The notes beneath the pieces were generated by a model. The model was not told where the DNA came from. It did not search any database and saw only the letters and a list, made by a program, of their open reading frames with translations. A program made the position numbers and the translations under genes. This document shows, piece by piece, positions 35,004 to 43,834 of a stretch of 51,378 nucleotides of DNA. Source of the DNA: DASXUG01 sp964620425 (lineage in GTDB: Bacteria; Pseudomonadota; Gammaproteobacteria; Burkholderiales; Methylophilaceae); NCBI GenBank assembly GCA_964620425.1, contig CAZUGV010000012.1, positions 1-51,378 of the forward strand, given 5' to 3'. Position 1 is the stretch's first letter. Each line of letters begins with the position of its first letter.

Positions 35004-36395
35004 CTATGCTTGTGGTGCGCTATTGCCAGCTGGTTTTTTTCGACGACGGCGACGTTTTGCGGCTGGCTCTGTATTGGGTTTTAGCATGGCGGTACGTGCT
35101 TCGCCTGTGGCATTCGCAAAGTTAGTCCACCATTCACCAAGCTCGGCTGGCACTTCGCCAGATTCACACCGCAATAACAGAAAATCATACGCAGCGCGGT
35201 AGCGTGGGTTTTCCAGCAAGCTAAATGGGCGCCTGCCCGCACGTTGTTCAAAACGCGGTTGCAGACCCCAAATTTCTTTCATGGTTGCGCTATAGCGTTT
35301 ATGGATTGCCAATTTTTCTGCTTGAATATCAATGACTTCATTCATGGCAAAGTGCAGGGCAGGGATAGGGCGCTCGCCTTGTTTTTCATACACCGCCCAT
35401 GCTGTCAGCACTTCATGCCATAGCAAGGTGGCAAATAAAAAGCTAGGCGAAACAGGTTTTTCGGCTAACACGCGGTCATCGGTATTTTGCAGCGCAAGCG
35501 TGACAAATTTTTCGCCCATGGGCTGTTCTAGCACCACATCAAGCAGTGGCAATAAGCCGTGATGCAAGCCATGTTTACGCAACGCAGTTACGCTTTCAAT
35601 CGCATGCCCTGATAAAAACAACTTGAGCATTTCATCGAATAGGCGCGATGGCGGAACATCGTGTAATAAATCTGCTAATTTGGGGATAGGTGCTTCGGTC
35701 GATTTTTCAATCTTTAGCCCAAGTTTTGCCGATAAACGTATCGCACGCAACATACGCACTGGGTCTTCACGGTAGCGCGTGTCTGGGTCGCCAATCATGC
35801 GCAAAACCCCTGCTTGAATATCCGCTACACCGTTATGAAAGTCGATAATCTCTTCTGTAGCAGGGTCGTAATACAAAGCGTTGGCGGTGAAATCGCGGCG
35901 TACTGCATCTTCTTCCTGGTTGCCAAACACGTTGTCGCGCAATATGCGCCCAGTGTCTGCCACTTGCGCGTCATTTTGTTTGCTATCGGCTAGATGGCTA
36001 CCACGGAAAGTGGAAACCTCCACCGTTTCATCACCATACATCACATGCACTAAGCGAAAGCGGCGACCAATAATGCGCGAGCGACGAAACACGCGATTGA
36101 CCTCTTCAGGCGTGGCATTAGTGGCAATATCAAAATCTTTGGGCGTGCGTTGCAACAATAAATCGCGCACCGCACCGCCCACGACAAACGCCTCAAATCC
36201 CGCTTTTTGTAAGCCTTCCGTGGTTTTAATGGCGCCTATGCTTAATAAGTTAGGGTCGATACGGTGGTTTTTTACAGAAATACGCTTTGCTTGCTTTTGC
36301 CCATTTTTTGTCGCCTTTGCAGGAGAGGATTGGGTAGAAGTAGAGGCAGCCTTAGACTTTGGTGGAAAGACCTTTTGCAGCAGTTTTTTAATCAT
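35004..36395 (-). CDS. pcnB: Poly(A) polymerase I
   Basis: Adds poly(A) tails to RNA and so promotes decay. The start is ATG 36395 (463 residues, MIKKLLQKVFPPK), supported by a promoter just upstream; the in-frame extension to 36524 would begin before the promoter. The nucleotidyltransferase motif is AFVVGGAVRDLLLQRTPKDFDIAT. The poly(A)-polymerase-type box IIGRRFRLVHV distinguishes it from CCA transferases. The C-terminus ends in a basic KRRRRRKK stretch. It opens the pcnB-folK-dNK-panB-panC block. Confidence 0.95.
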   Translation of the reverse strand: MIKKLLQKVFPPKSKAASTSTQSSPAKATKNGQKQAKRISVKNHRIDPNLLSIGAIKTTEGLQKAGFEAFVVGGAVRDLLLQRTPKDFDIATNATPEEVNRVFRRSRIIGRRFRLVHVMYGDETVEVSTFRGSHLADSKQNDAQVADTGRILRDNVFGNQEEDAVRRDFTANALYYDPATEEIIDFHNGVADIQAGVLRMIGDPDTRYREDPVRMLRAIRLSAKLGLKIEKSTEAPIPKLADLLHDVPPSRLFDEMLKLFLSGHAIESVTALRKHGLHHGLLPLLDVVLEQPMGEKFVTLALQNTDDRVLAEKPVSPSFLFATLLWHEVLTAWAVYEKQGERPIPALHFAMNEVIDIQAEKLAIHKRYSATMKEIWGLQPRFEQRAGRRPFSLLENPRYRAAYDFLLLRCESGEVPAELGEWWTNFANATGEARTAMLKPNTEPAAKRRRRRKKPAGNSAPQA

Positions 36396-36437
36396 CAGAG
36401 GTGTTGCCCGTACATCCAAATCGCTATAAGTGGATAA

Positions 36438-36443
36438 ATTATA
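36438..36443 (-). promoter_or_regulatory. pcnB: -10 box TATAAT of the pcnB promoter
   Basis: On the minus strand a consensus TATAAT lies at 36443-36438, 43 bases before the pcnB ATG. The -35 region (around ACGCAA) is weak. Transcription would begin near 36431, which supports the ATG at 36395. Confidence 0.45.
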
Positions 36444-36661
36444 ACGTAAACTCGCTTGGTTTGCGTTTAAACAAATTAGGCAGGGTATTTCTTGGCGCGT
36501 ACTGTTGGGGTTTAAATCGCTCAACGTTCATGTCACATGGCAATAGTTCACAGCTTGCATAAACTGCTTGCCCGCTGCCCCGCTAGTTTTAAAGTGGTTC
36601 CACCAAAGGAAATGCAGCTACGTTGCGAATAGGTTGAATGGATAAATTTAATGGTTAAGTT

Positions 36662-37942
36662 TTAATTGTTAAAATGAAATACCAAATGCCCATTCATTAA
36701 GGTGTAACGGACTTTCCCTGAGAGTTCTAAGCCTAAAAATGGGCTATTTTTACCTTGGCTTCTTAGGGCTTTAGGTTCAATCGTCCAATATTGTTCTAGG
36801 TCAAATACACACACATCGGCATCTGCGCCTATACTTAGATTGCCGCGATTTACGCCCAAAATATCTGCGGGTAAATGGGTGATGTAAGCAAGCGCTTGGC
36901 TGATTGATGCGCTGTTTTCGGTTGCCCATTTGAGGGCGAGTGGGAGCAATAATTCCAACCCGCTGGCACCGATTTCGGCTTCGGCGAAGGGGAGTAGTTT
37001 TGCGTCGTCATCCACAGGTGTGTGGTCCGAGCAAATGGCGTTGATAGTGCCGTCTTTTAAGCCGTTGATTAAGCCTGTTTGGTCGCGTTGAGTGCGAACA
37101 GGCGGTTTTAGGTGGCAATGAGCGTTAAAAAAGCCAATGTCGTGTTCAGTGAGGTGCAAGTGTGTGGCGCTTACATCGCAGCTTACGTGCAAGCCTTGTT
37201 GTTTGGCTTGGCGTACCATATCGACACCTTCTGCGGTAGATAGGCGGCATAAGTGAACGCGTGCGCCCGTTTCTTTGGCGATGCGTAATATGCTGGCTAT
37301 GGCGAGCGTTTCTGCGGCAGATGGAATCCCTTTTAGACCTAGGCGTGCAGCAATTTCACCATCATGTGCGACACCTCCTTTGGCTAGGTAAGGTTCTTCT
37401 GGGCGTAGCCAAACAGTAAAATCAAAAGTGGCAGCATATTGCATGGCACGCCACAGCACTTGGGTGTCGGTGATCGCGCTATCTGCTTGAGCAAAGCCTA
37501 CACAACCTGCTTCTTTAAGTTCGCACATTTCAGTGAGTTCTTTGCCTGCTAGCTGAGTCGTGAGTGCGCCGAGTGGGTAAACATGGGCAAGGTTGAGCTG
37601 TTTTGCACGATGCTTGAGCATTTCTACCAAACCCGGCTCATCTAGCGTGGGCTCGGTGTCTGGTGGGCAGGCAAGGCTAGTAACACCACCAGCGGCGGCG
37701 GCTTGCAATTCACTTTCTAGCGTGGCTTTGTATTCAAACCCAGGTTCACGTAGGCGTGCAGATAAATCTACTAAGCCAGGGCATACAATCAGGTTAGTTG
37801 CATCAATGGTTTGGTTGGCGGTGAAGTCTGCTGGTGCTTGCCCAATGCCTACCACTTTGCCTGCACCGATGTAGAGGTCTTGCACGGCATCAATATTGTT
37901 TTTTGGGTCGATTAAGCGCCCATTTTTGATATGAATTTTCAT
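36662..37942 (-). CDS. Dihydroorotase-like protein, probably inactive (PyrC'/PyrX)
   Basis: 426 residues with the fold of class I dihydroorotase. The essential HxH zinc motif (DxHxHxREPG in active enzymes) reads DLSARLREPG here, so both histidines are lost. The later Asp/His box CSDHTPVDDDAK is kept. In Pseudomonas, such a PyrC' is not an enzyme but is needed for the assembly of aspartate transcarbamoylase with PyrB. The ATG overlaps the pyrB stop by 4 bases, which fits a stoichiometric complex. An active dihydroorotase should be encoded elsewhere. Confidence 0.9.
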   Translation of the reverse strand: MKIHIKNGRLIDPKNNIDAVQDLYIGAGKVVGIGQAPADFTANQTIDATNLIVCPGLVDLSARLREPGFEYKATLESELQAAAAGGVTSLACPPDTEPTLDEPGLVEMLKHRAKQLNLAHVYPLGALTTQLAGKELTEMCELKEAGCVGFAQADSAITDTQVLWRAMQYAATFDFTVWLRPEEPYLAKGGVAHDGEIAARLGLKGIPSAAETLAIASILRIAKETGARVHLCRLSTAEGVDMVRQAKQQGLHVSCDVSATHLHLTEHDIGFFNAHCHLKPPVRTQRDQTGLINGLKDGTINAICSDHTPVDDDAKLLPFAEAEIGASGLELLLPLALKWATENSASISQALAYITHLPADILGVNRGNLSIGADADVCVFDLEQYWTIEPKALRSQGKNSPFLGLELSGKVRYTLMNGHLVFHFNN

Positions 37943-38892
37943 GAATTTTGTCCACCTAAAATGCTCATTACTGCCATGCGCACCGCAATGCCGTAGGTCA
38001 CTTGTGGCAGGATGACAGACTGCGTACCATCGGCTACCGCACTGTCAATTTCTACGCCTCGATTCATCGGGCCTGGGTGCATGACAATGGCATCTGGTTT
38101 AGCGAGTTTGAGTTTTTCTTGGGTAAGGCCGTAGCATTTAAAATACTCTTGCGCGCTGGGCAACATGGCGCCGTTCATACGTTCATTTTGCAGGCGGAGC
38201 ATCATCACCACATCTACGTCTTTTAAGCCCTCTGCCATGTCGTGGTAAACATGCACGCCCATTTTTTCTACGTGCTCTGGCAACAATGTTTTGGGAGCAA
38301 TCACGCGCACTTCAGGCACGCCAAGTGTGGTGAGCGCATGAATTTCAGAGCGTGCCACGCGTGAGTGTAAAACATCGCCGACAATGGCAACGCGCAAGTT
38401 GTGCATTTCTGGCTTATAGCGACGGATGGTGAACACATCAAGCAAGCCCTGCGTTGGGTGTGCGTGGCGACCATCGCCTGCGTTAATAACGTGAATATGC
38501 GGTGCCACATGTTTGGCGATTAAATGTGCCGCGCCAGATTGGGAATGGCGCACCACAAACATATCGGCGTGCATGGCGGTGAGGTTATCCACCGTGTCTA
38601 AAATGGTTTCGCCTTTAGATTGTGAAGAAGTATTCACGTTGAGGTTAATCACATCTGCCGACAAGCGTTTTGCGGCAATTTCAAAGGTGGTACGTGTGCG
38701 CGTGCTGTTTTCAAAAAAGATATTGCATACGGTTTTACCGCGCAATAGCGGCACTTTTTTAACTTCGCGCTCGGCCACGCCAACAAAGGATTCTGCTGTG
38801 TCAAGAATTTGGTTGATAATACGCTGTGGTAAACCTTCAATTGATAATAGATGTTTGAGCTGACCATCTGCCGTGAGTTGTGGGTTGAGCAC
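37939..38892 (-). CDS. pyrB: Aspartate carbamoyltransferase catalytic subunit
   Basis: Forms carbamoyl aspartate in pyrimidine synthesis. 317 residues with the carbamoyl phosphate motif FENSTRTRTTFEIAA, VVRHSQSGAAH, the HPTQGLLD aspartate region and VMHPGPMNRG. The pyrR stop and pyrB start share one base, and pyrC' overlaps the end of pyrB. No regulatory PyrI subunit is present, so the enzyme is probably of the PyrB-PyrC' dodecamer class. Confidence 0.97.
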   Translation of the reverse strand: MLNPQLTADGQLKHLLSIEGLPQRIINQILDTAESFVGVAEREVKKVPLLRGKTVCNIFFENSTRTRTTFEIAAKRLSADVINLNVNTSSQSKGETILDTVDNLTAMHADMFVVRHSQSGAAHLIAKHVAPHIHVINAGDGRHAHPTQGLLDVFTIRRYKPEMHNLRVAIVGDVLHSRVARSEIHALTTLGVPEVRVIAPKTLLPEHVEKMGVHVYHDMAEGLKDVDVVMMLRLQNERMNGAMLPSAQEYFKCYGLTQEKLKLAKPDAIVMHPGPMNRGVEIDSAVADGTQSVILPQVTYGIAVRMAVMSILGGQNS

Positions 38893-39398
38893 TAGGCACT
38901 CTCCTCGAGTTCAAAATAAAAACGGCCATCTGCTTGGCGTTTGAGTTGTAGGTTTTGTTCGGGTTGCAAATCAACTTCTCCCGCGACAATTTGCGGGGTA
39001 ATCGGCAGTTCGCGCCCACCACGGTTAATCATCACAGCAAGGGTAATGCTAGCTGGGCGACCATAATCAAATAACTCATTCATGGCGGCGCGAATGGTGC
39101 GGCCAGTGTAAAACACATCATCAATCAAAATAATGTGACTATCTTGCACTTCAAATGGAATATTGGATGGTTTGGTATCTGCATGCAAACCGCGTTTGTT
39201 GTAGTCATCGCGATAAAATGAGCTGTCTAGCAACCCTAGCGCAACGCTTTGACCTTGTTTCTTAAATATTTCAATGAGGCGTTCTGCAATCCACGCGCCG
39301 CCACTGTGTATGCCGACAATCGCACTATTGCTTGTGATAAGCGGGGCAATTTGTTTGGCGAGCGCATCTAGTAGCGCTTCTGCGTCAGGAGTTTGCAT
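38892..39398 (-). CDS. pyrR: Bifunctional pyrimidine regulatory protein PyrR / uracil phosphoribosyltransferase
   Basis: 168 residues. The PRPP-binding loop is VILIDDVFYTGRTIRAAM (written ILIDDVFYTGRT). N-terminal IVGIHSGGAWIAERL and late INRGGRELPI are PyrR hallmarks. In Bacillus PyrR controls attenuation of the pyr operon. In proteobacteria its role is regulation by less certain means and UMP formation. It overlaps ruvX by 14 bases and pyrB by one, so it is part of one transcript with them. I saw no clear PyrR-binding attenuator before it, and the gene overlap leaves no room for one directly upstream. Confidence 0.95.
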   Translation of the reverse strand: MQTPDAEALLDALAKQIAPLITSNSAIVGIHSGGAWIAERLIEIFKKQGQSVALGLLDSSFYRDDYNKRGLHADTKPSNIPFEVQDSHIILIDDVFYTGRTIRAAMNELFDYGRPASITLAVMINRGGRELPITPQIVAGEVDLQPEQNLQLKRQADGRFYFELEESA

Positions 39399-39879
39399 AG
39401 CTTCTCGTCTCTTCGTTCACTCGGTCAAAATAGGATTGTAATATATGTTGCGCCGCGATTTGGTCGATTAACGGTTTCTGTTTGCGCCCTGTGACACCTT
39501 TTTCTTTCAGTGTTTGGCTGGCCTCAACGGAGCTAAAACGCTCGTCTATCATCACCACAGGGATGCCGAAACGACCATCTAAACGCCGAGCAAATTTTTT
39601 TGCGAGTGCAGTCATGGCGTGTTCGCTGCCATCATCTGAAAGCGGTAAGCCAACCACCAATACCTGAGGCTGCCATTCGGTAACCAGCGCGTTAATTTCA
39701 GCAAAGCGTATTTCGTTGGATTCATTGTCTATGGTGGTGAGTGGGTTGGCGATGCCAAGCATATGTTCGCCCATGGCAACGCCAATGCGCTGTTCGCCAA
39801 AATCAAACGCAAGCACCGTGCCCTGTGTGACTAATTGTTTGGTTTTATCGTTGTTGATGACTTGCAAGCGGTTAAGCAT
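39385..39879 (-). CDS. ruvX: Holliday junction resolvase-like protein RuvX (YqgF)
   Basis: RNase H-like protein needed for 16S rRNA 5'-end maturation and proposed to act on branched DNA. VLAFDFGEQRIGVAMG (catalytic Asp), LVVGLPLSDDGSEH, and VVMIDERFSSVEA followed by the late IDQIAAQHIL are typical. I chose ATG 39879 (164 residues), which has GGGG about 7 bases before it and overlaps the yqgE stop by 8 bases. ATG 39891 is possible. The gene lies in the conserved order yqgE, ruvX, pyrR. Confidence 0.95.
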   Translation of the reverse strand: MLNRLQVINNDKTKQLVTQGTVLAFDFGEQRIGVAMGEHMLGIANPLTTIDNESNEIRFAEINALVTEWQPQVLVVGLPLSDDGSEHAMTALAKKFARRLDGRFGIPVVMIDERFSSVEASQTLKEKGVTGRKQKPLIDQIAAQHILQSYFDRVNEETRSYANS

Positions 39880-40432
39880 GCCCAGCCCCATCTGAAAGTT
39901 TGGCGAAATCTAAGCCTAGCAAGCCCATTGCTGCATTTAACTTGTTGTTATTGGGCGTGTCAAAAATAATGGCATCGCTGGCTTTTACCGATAACCAAGC
40001 ATTGAGCCCCATTTCTTCTTCTAACTGCCCCGGTGACCAGCCTGCATAACCCAGTGTAAATAAAATTTTCTCAGGGCCGGTACCATTAGCAACGGCCTCT
40101 AAAATATCTTTTGAAGTCGTGAGTGCGGTATCGCCCGTGATAGCGATGGTTGAATCCCAATCACCAGGCGGCTGGTGCAAAACAAAGCCGCGCTCCGTTT
40201 GCACTGGGCCGCCAAACTGCACGGGTTTATTGGCTAAAGGGTGTTTGGCCAAATCAATTTTGAGTTGTGAAAATACGCTTTGATAGGTGATGTCTAGCGG
40301 ATGATTGATGACCACGCCCATTGCGCCATCGGCATTGTGTTCGCAAATATAGGTCACGGATTTAGCAAAACGCGGATCGGCCATGGCGGGCATAGCAATC
40401 AAAAAGTGACCAGTAAGGTTAATGTTTTCCAC
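39872..40432 (-). CDS. YqgE/AlgH family protein (UPF0301)
   Basis: 186 residues from GTG 40432, which gives VENINLTGHFLIAMPAM, in line with the 187-residue E. coli YqgE. RSVTYICEHN-like and GGPVQ.ERGFVLH motifs, then the FTLGYAGWSPGQLEEE box, mark the family. The function is uncertain; the Pseudomonas homologue AlgH affects alginate expression. An ATG 18 codons upstream (40486) is an alternative start. It is the first gene of the yqgE-ruvX-pyrR-pyrB-pyrC' run. Confidence 0.92.
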   Translation of the reverse strand: MENINLTGHFLIAMPAMADPRFAKSVTYICEHNADGAMGVVINHPLDITYQSVFSQLKIDLAKHPLANKPVQFGGPVQTERGFVLHQPPGDWDSTIAITGDTALTTSKDILEAVANGTGPEKILFTLGYAGWSPGQLEEEMGLNAWLSVKASDAIIFDTPNNNKLNAAMGLLGLDFAKLSDGAGHA

Positions 40433-40729
40433 GGTGGCGATTATCTCATAATCTCGTTGGGTAAGAAAATCTGCACAGTAAAACATTCATGCACTTCAAC
40501 TGCTATGGTTGTTATCTTAAATGGATAGGTCTATAAAGTGTCACAAAAAGTTCAAATTTCTTTCTTATTTTATGAAGATCAAATTGGTATTGTCTAGGAT
40601 ATTTATTTGTTTAAATGACCATCAATAATGATACTGATGGATGTAAATGCTAGACGCTTGATATTTTGGATACTTGGAATTTTAGACACTGAAGTCTAGA
40701 ACTTGCAAATGGAACATAGGGGATTGCAA

Positions 40730-42556
40730 ATGGGTTTACAAAGCTTTTTTAGTCTTATGATTAGCCGTATGGTTAAGCGACATATAATTATTCTGCTCGG
40801 CGTTATCTTTGCTCTCACGAGTGCGCAAGCATTTGCTGCTCCAACTATTGAAGCTGGAAGTGGGCATAGCTTGCATATCGCTAGCGATGGTAACCTCTAT
40901 GCGTGGGGGGATAATGGGTATGGTCAACTCGGCGATGGCACGACCATTGATCGTAATGCCTCAGTGCTGGTGCAACTCTTTCTACCCAGTGAAGTGAGCG
41001 CGGTGTCGGTGGCGGCAGGTTTTACTCACTCCCTCGCCATCGGCAGCGATGGCAACCTCTATGCGTGGGGGGATAACAGAGTTGGTCAACTTGGCGATGG
41101 CACGACCACTAGTCGTAATACCCCAGTGCGAGTGATTCTACCCAGTGGCGTGAGCGCGGTGTCGGTGGCAGCAGGTTTTGAACACTCCCTCGCCATCGGC
41201 AGCGATGGCAACCTCTATGCGTGGGGGTATAACAGTAGTGGACAACTTGGCGATGGCACGAAAACTGATCGTAATACCCCAGTGCAAGTCTTTCTACCCA
41301 GTGGCGTGAGCGCGGTGTCGGTTTCGGCAGGTGATAGTCACTCCTTCGCCATCGGCAGCGATGGCAACCTCTATGCGTGGGGGAATAACAGTATTGGTCA
41401 ACTTGGCGATGGCACGACCACTAGTCGTAATACCCCAGTGCAAGTGATTCTACCCAGTGGCGTGAGCGCGGTGTCGGTGGCGGCAGGTAATTTGCACTCC
41501 TTCGCCATAAGCAGCGATGGCAAGCTCTATGCGTGGGGGGATAACGGAGTTGGTCAACTTGGCGATGGCACGACCACTGATCGTAATACCCCAGTGCAAG
41601 TCTTTCTACCAATTGGCGTGAGCGTGGTATCGGTGGCGGCAGGTAGTTTTCACTCCCTCGCCATAGGCAGCGATGGCAAGCTCTATGCGTGGGGACAGAA
41701 CGGTGCTGGTGAACTTGGCGATGGCACGAGAACTGGCCGTAATACCCCAGTGCAAGTGATTCTACCCAGTGGCGTGAGCGCGGTGTCGGTGGCGGCAGCT
41801 GGTCGCCACTCCCTCGCCATCGGCAGCGATGGTAAGCTCTATGCGTGGGGGCTTAACAATTTTGGTCAACTTGGCGATGGCACGACTATCAATAAAAACA
41901 AACCAGTGCTTGGTGGGCTGCAAGGCCAAACCATTAGCTTTGCTAGCATTGCCAGTCGTGCATTAGATGTTATGTCGTTTAATATTACAGCCACCGCCAG
42001 CTCAGGTTTGGCTGTGAGTTTTGCGAGTGCGACGCCTGCTGTTTGTAGCTTGAGCGGTAATACCGTAACCCTGCTTCGTACTGGTAATTGCACCATCACG
42101 GCGAATCAAGCGGGCAATACAACTTATGCCCCTGCGCTGCCAGTGACCAACAGATTTACCGTGAGCTCAGCAAGAGCAAGCCAAAGCATTATCTTTGCTG
42201 CCATTAGCAATAAAACTTTGGGTGATGCGCCGTTTACCATCAGCGCAACTGTCAACTCTAGCTTAACGGTGACGTTTAGATCACTCACTACCAGTGTTTG
42301 CTCGGTATCAGACAATACGGTGAGTTTGCTCACTGCAGGTAGTTGCACGATAGAAGCGAATCAATCTGGCAATGCAATTTACAGATCTGCCAGCCCTGTG
42401 CAGCAAAGCTTTACTGTTTCTATGCAGAATGGTGGTGGCGCAGACTCAGGTGGTGATGTACCCTTGCCAGAATGGTTGTTGGTATTGATGTCTGCCAGTT
42501 TGTTAGGGATAGTGCTAAGAAAACAGCAGGGAAAATCAGCAGGAAATAGGCGCTAA
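40730..42556 (+). CDS. Secreted RCC1-type seven-repeat propeller protein with Ig-like repeats and a C-terminal sorting tail
   Basis: 608 residues from ATG 40730, with AGGGGA six bases before it. A signal peptide ends at SAQAFA/AP. Seven RCC1 repeats follow (HSLAIGSDGNLYAWG...GQLGDGT), the exact number for a closed seven-blade propeller. Two Ig-like repeats of about 80 residues come next, each beginning Q-[TS]-I-x-F-A and holding one pair of cysteines. The end is a Gly-rich linker, VPLPEW, a 15-residue hydrophobic helix and basic residues, which is the layout of PEP-CTERM/IPTL-CTERM sorting tails. The product is therefore probably exported and processed at the envelope by an exosortase/rhombosortase-type enzyme. 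Binding partner unknown. It stands alone. Confidence 0.87.
   Translation: MGLQSFFSLMISRMVKRHIIILLGVIFALTSAQAFAAPTIEAGSGHSLHIASDGNLYAWGDNGYGQLGDGTTIDRNASVLVQLFLPSEVSAVSVAAGFTHSLAIGSDGNLYAWGDNRVGQLGDGTTTSRNTPVRVILPSGVSAVSVAAGFEHSLAIGSDGNLYAWGYNSSGQLGDGTKTDRNTPVQVFLPSGVSAVSVSAGDSHSFAIGSDGNLYAWGNNSIGQLGDGTTTSRNTPVQVILPSGVSAVSVAAGNLHSFAISSDGKLYAWGDNGVGQLGDGTTTDRNTPVQVFLPIGVSVVSVAAGSFHSLAIGSDGKLYAWGQNGAGELGDGTRTGRNTPVQVILPSGVSAVSVAAAGRHSLAIGSDGKLYAWGLNNFGQLGDGTTINKNKPVLGGLQGQTISFASIASRALDVMSFNITATASSGLAVSFASATPAVCSLSGNTVTLLRTGNCTITANQAGNTTYAPALPVTNRFTVSSARASQSIIFAAISNKTLGDAPFTISATVNSSLTVTFRSLTTSVCSVSDNTVSLLTAGSCTIEANQSGNAIYRSASPVQQSFTVSMQNGGGADSGGDVPLPEWLLVLMSASLLGIVLRKQQGKSAGNRR
40850..41930 (+). 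repeat. Seven near-identical tandem repeats, period 156 bp (first 162 bp)
   Basis: The anchor string CTCTATGCGTGGGG begins at 40895, 41057, 41213, 41369, 41525, 41681 and 41837. The spacing is 162 once, then 156 five times (52 codons). The copies are strongly alike at the DNA level, including synonymous positions. This points to recent duplication or gene conversion between the copies. The copy number could vary by recombination. Confidence 0.95.
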
Positions 42557-42730
42557 TTTCAAACTTTTGCTTCATTCCGTGCTTGGGCGTGTGAATAAGG
42601 TAATTGATTGTATATAAATATTCCACGGACAAGACCTTTACGGCCTCACGCGGAATCTATTGACCTGAACTACTGGACTACGACTTTTGTCGGGACTTTT
42701 GTCGGTATGACAAATTTTTGAACTGATGGT
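42557..42730. other. Spacer between the RCC1 gene and ribB, with a tandem 12-bp repeat
   Basis: 174 bases between convergent genes. It contains GACTTTTGTCGG twice in tandem (42682-42693 and 42694-42705). I see no canonical terminator for either gene. Confidence 0.5.
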
Positions 42731-43834
42731 TTAGATTTTGTCTGGCTCCAGATAGCCCACTACTTCAAGCCCAAACCCTATCATGCTGGGCATTTTACGT
42801 GGCGTTGCCATGAGCTTCATTTTGCGCACACCTACATCTAGCAAAATTTGCGAGCCGATGCCGTAATGACGTAAATCTTGACGGGAGCGCACTGGGTTAT
42901 CCGCTTGCAAAATGCTGTTGAGAAGTGCGTTGCCGTCTTCGGTACGGTGTAATAGCACGAGTACACCATAACCTGCTTCGTTGATGGTTTTGAGCGTGTT
43001 GAGTGTGTTCCAAGAGTGTGATTGGCTAGAGCTATCTAGCAAATCAAAGACAGAAAGCGGCTCATGCACACGCACCAAGGTTTCTTTATCGGCTGAGATT
43101 TTTCCTTTGACTAATGCTAAGTGTGTTTGATTGGCGATTTTATCTGTGTAGGCGATGAGTTGCATTTCACCATAAGGGGTTTGTATGGTGCGCTCTGCAC
43201 TGCGCTCAATCAAACGCTCGGTTTCGCTACGGTAGTGAATTAAATCGGCTATTGTGCCAATTTTTAGATTGTGATCTTTGGCAAATTCGATCAAATCGGG
43301 CAAGCGTGCCATGCTGCCATCGTCTTTTAAAATTTCGCAAATGACAGAGGCTGGCTCTAAACCTGCTAGGCTGGCTAAATCGCAACCTGCTTCCGTGTGA
43401 CCAGCGCGTACTAAAACGCCACCATTTTCTGCGGTGAGGGGGAATACATGACCAGGGCTGACAATGTCTTTAGGCTGCGCGTTTCGCGCTACGGCAGCCT
43501 GTACGGTGCGGGCGCGGTCTGCGGCGGAGATGCCAGTGGTGACGCCTTCTGCGGCTTCAATCGACACGGTAAAATTAGTGCGCATGCTAGAGCCGTTTTT
43601 TTCTACCATGGAGGGTAGATTTAACTGCTTGCAACGTGCTTCGGTGAGGGTTAGGCAGATTAAACCGCGCCCAAATTTCGCCATAAAGTTGATGTGTTCT
43701 GGTGTGGTGAACTGTGCGGCTAGAACTAAATCACCTTCGTTTTCACGGTCTTCTTCATCCACCAATACCACCATACGCCCTTGGCGCATTTCTTCAATAA
43801 TTTCTGCGGTGCTACTAATGCAACGTTCTGGCAT
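42731..43834 (-). CDS. ribB: 3,4-dihydroxy-2-butanone 4-phosphate synthase with degenerate GTP cyclohydrolase II domain
   Basis: 367 residues. The N-terminal domain (1-205) makes dihydroxybutanone phosphate from ribulose 5-phosphate for riboflavin. It shows VDEEDRENEGDLV, MAKFGRGLICLTL, GVTTGISAADRA and RAGHTEAGCDLA. The C-terminal part has the size of GTP cyclohydrolase II but lacks its zinc cysteines (CxxxxxxRCDCGxQ) and the catalytic region around them. This is the 'RibBX' type known from proteobacteria. A separate ribA should be encoded elsewhere. It shares one base with the upstream ribE. Confidence 0.92.
   Translation of the reverse strand: MPERCISSTAEIIEEMRQGRMVVLVDEEDRENEGDLVLAAQFTTPEHINFMAKFGRGLICLTLTEARCKQLNLPSMVEKNGSSMRTNFTVSIEAAEGVTTGISAADRARTVQAAVARNAQPKDIVSPGHVFPLTAENGGVLVRAGHTEAGCDLASLAGLEPASVICEILKDDGSMARLPDLIEFAKDHNLKIGTIADLIHYRSETERLIERSAERTIQTPYGEMQLIAYTDKIANQTHLALVKGKISADKETLVRVHEPLSVFDLLDSSSQSHSWNTLNTLKTINEAGYGVLVLLHRTEDGNALLNSILQADNPVRSRQDLRHYGIGSQILLDVGVRKMKLMATPRKMPSMIGFGLEVVGYLEPDKI

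Noticed and set aside
35881..36429. Long plus-strand open frame opposite pcnB
   Set aside because: It lies wholly antisense to the conserved nucleotidyltransferase domain of pcnB. The protein is Ser/Arg/Thr-rich with no family features.
36396..36524. N-terminal extension of pcnB to 36524
   Set aside because: The extra 43 residues show no conservation, and a TATAAT promoter lies within this stretch, so it would not be transcribed from that promoter.
41421..41612. Minus-strand open frame within the RCC1 repeats
   Set aside because: It is the shadow of the 156-bp repeats and repeats itself with the same period. No ribosome site or start context.
40850..41930. Could the regular repeats be a CRISPR array?
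   Set aside because: The period is 156 bp, the repeats lie within one open frame and code for RCC1 blades, and there are no unique spacers.
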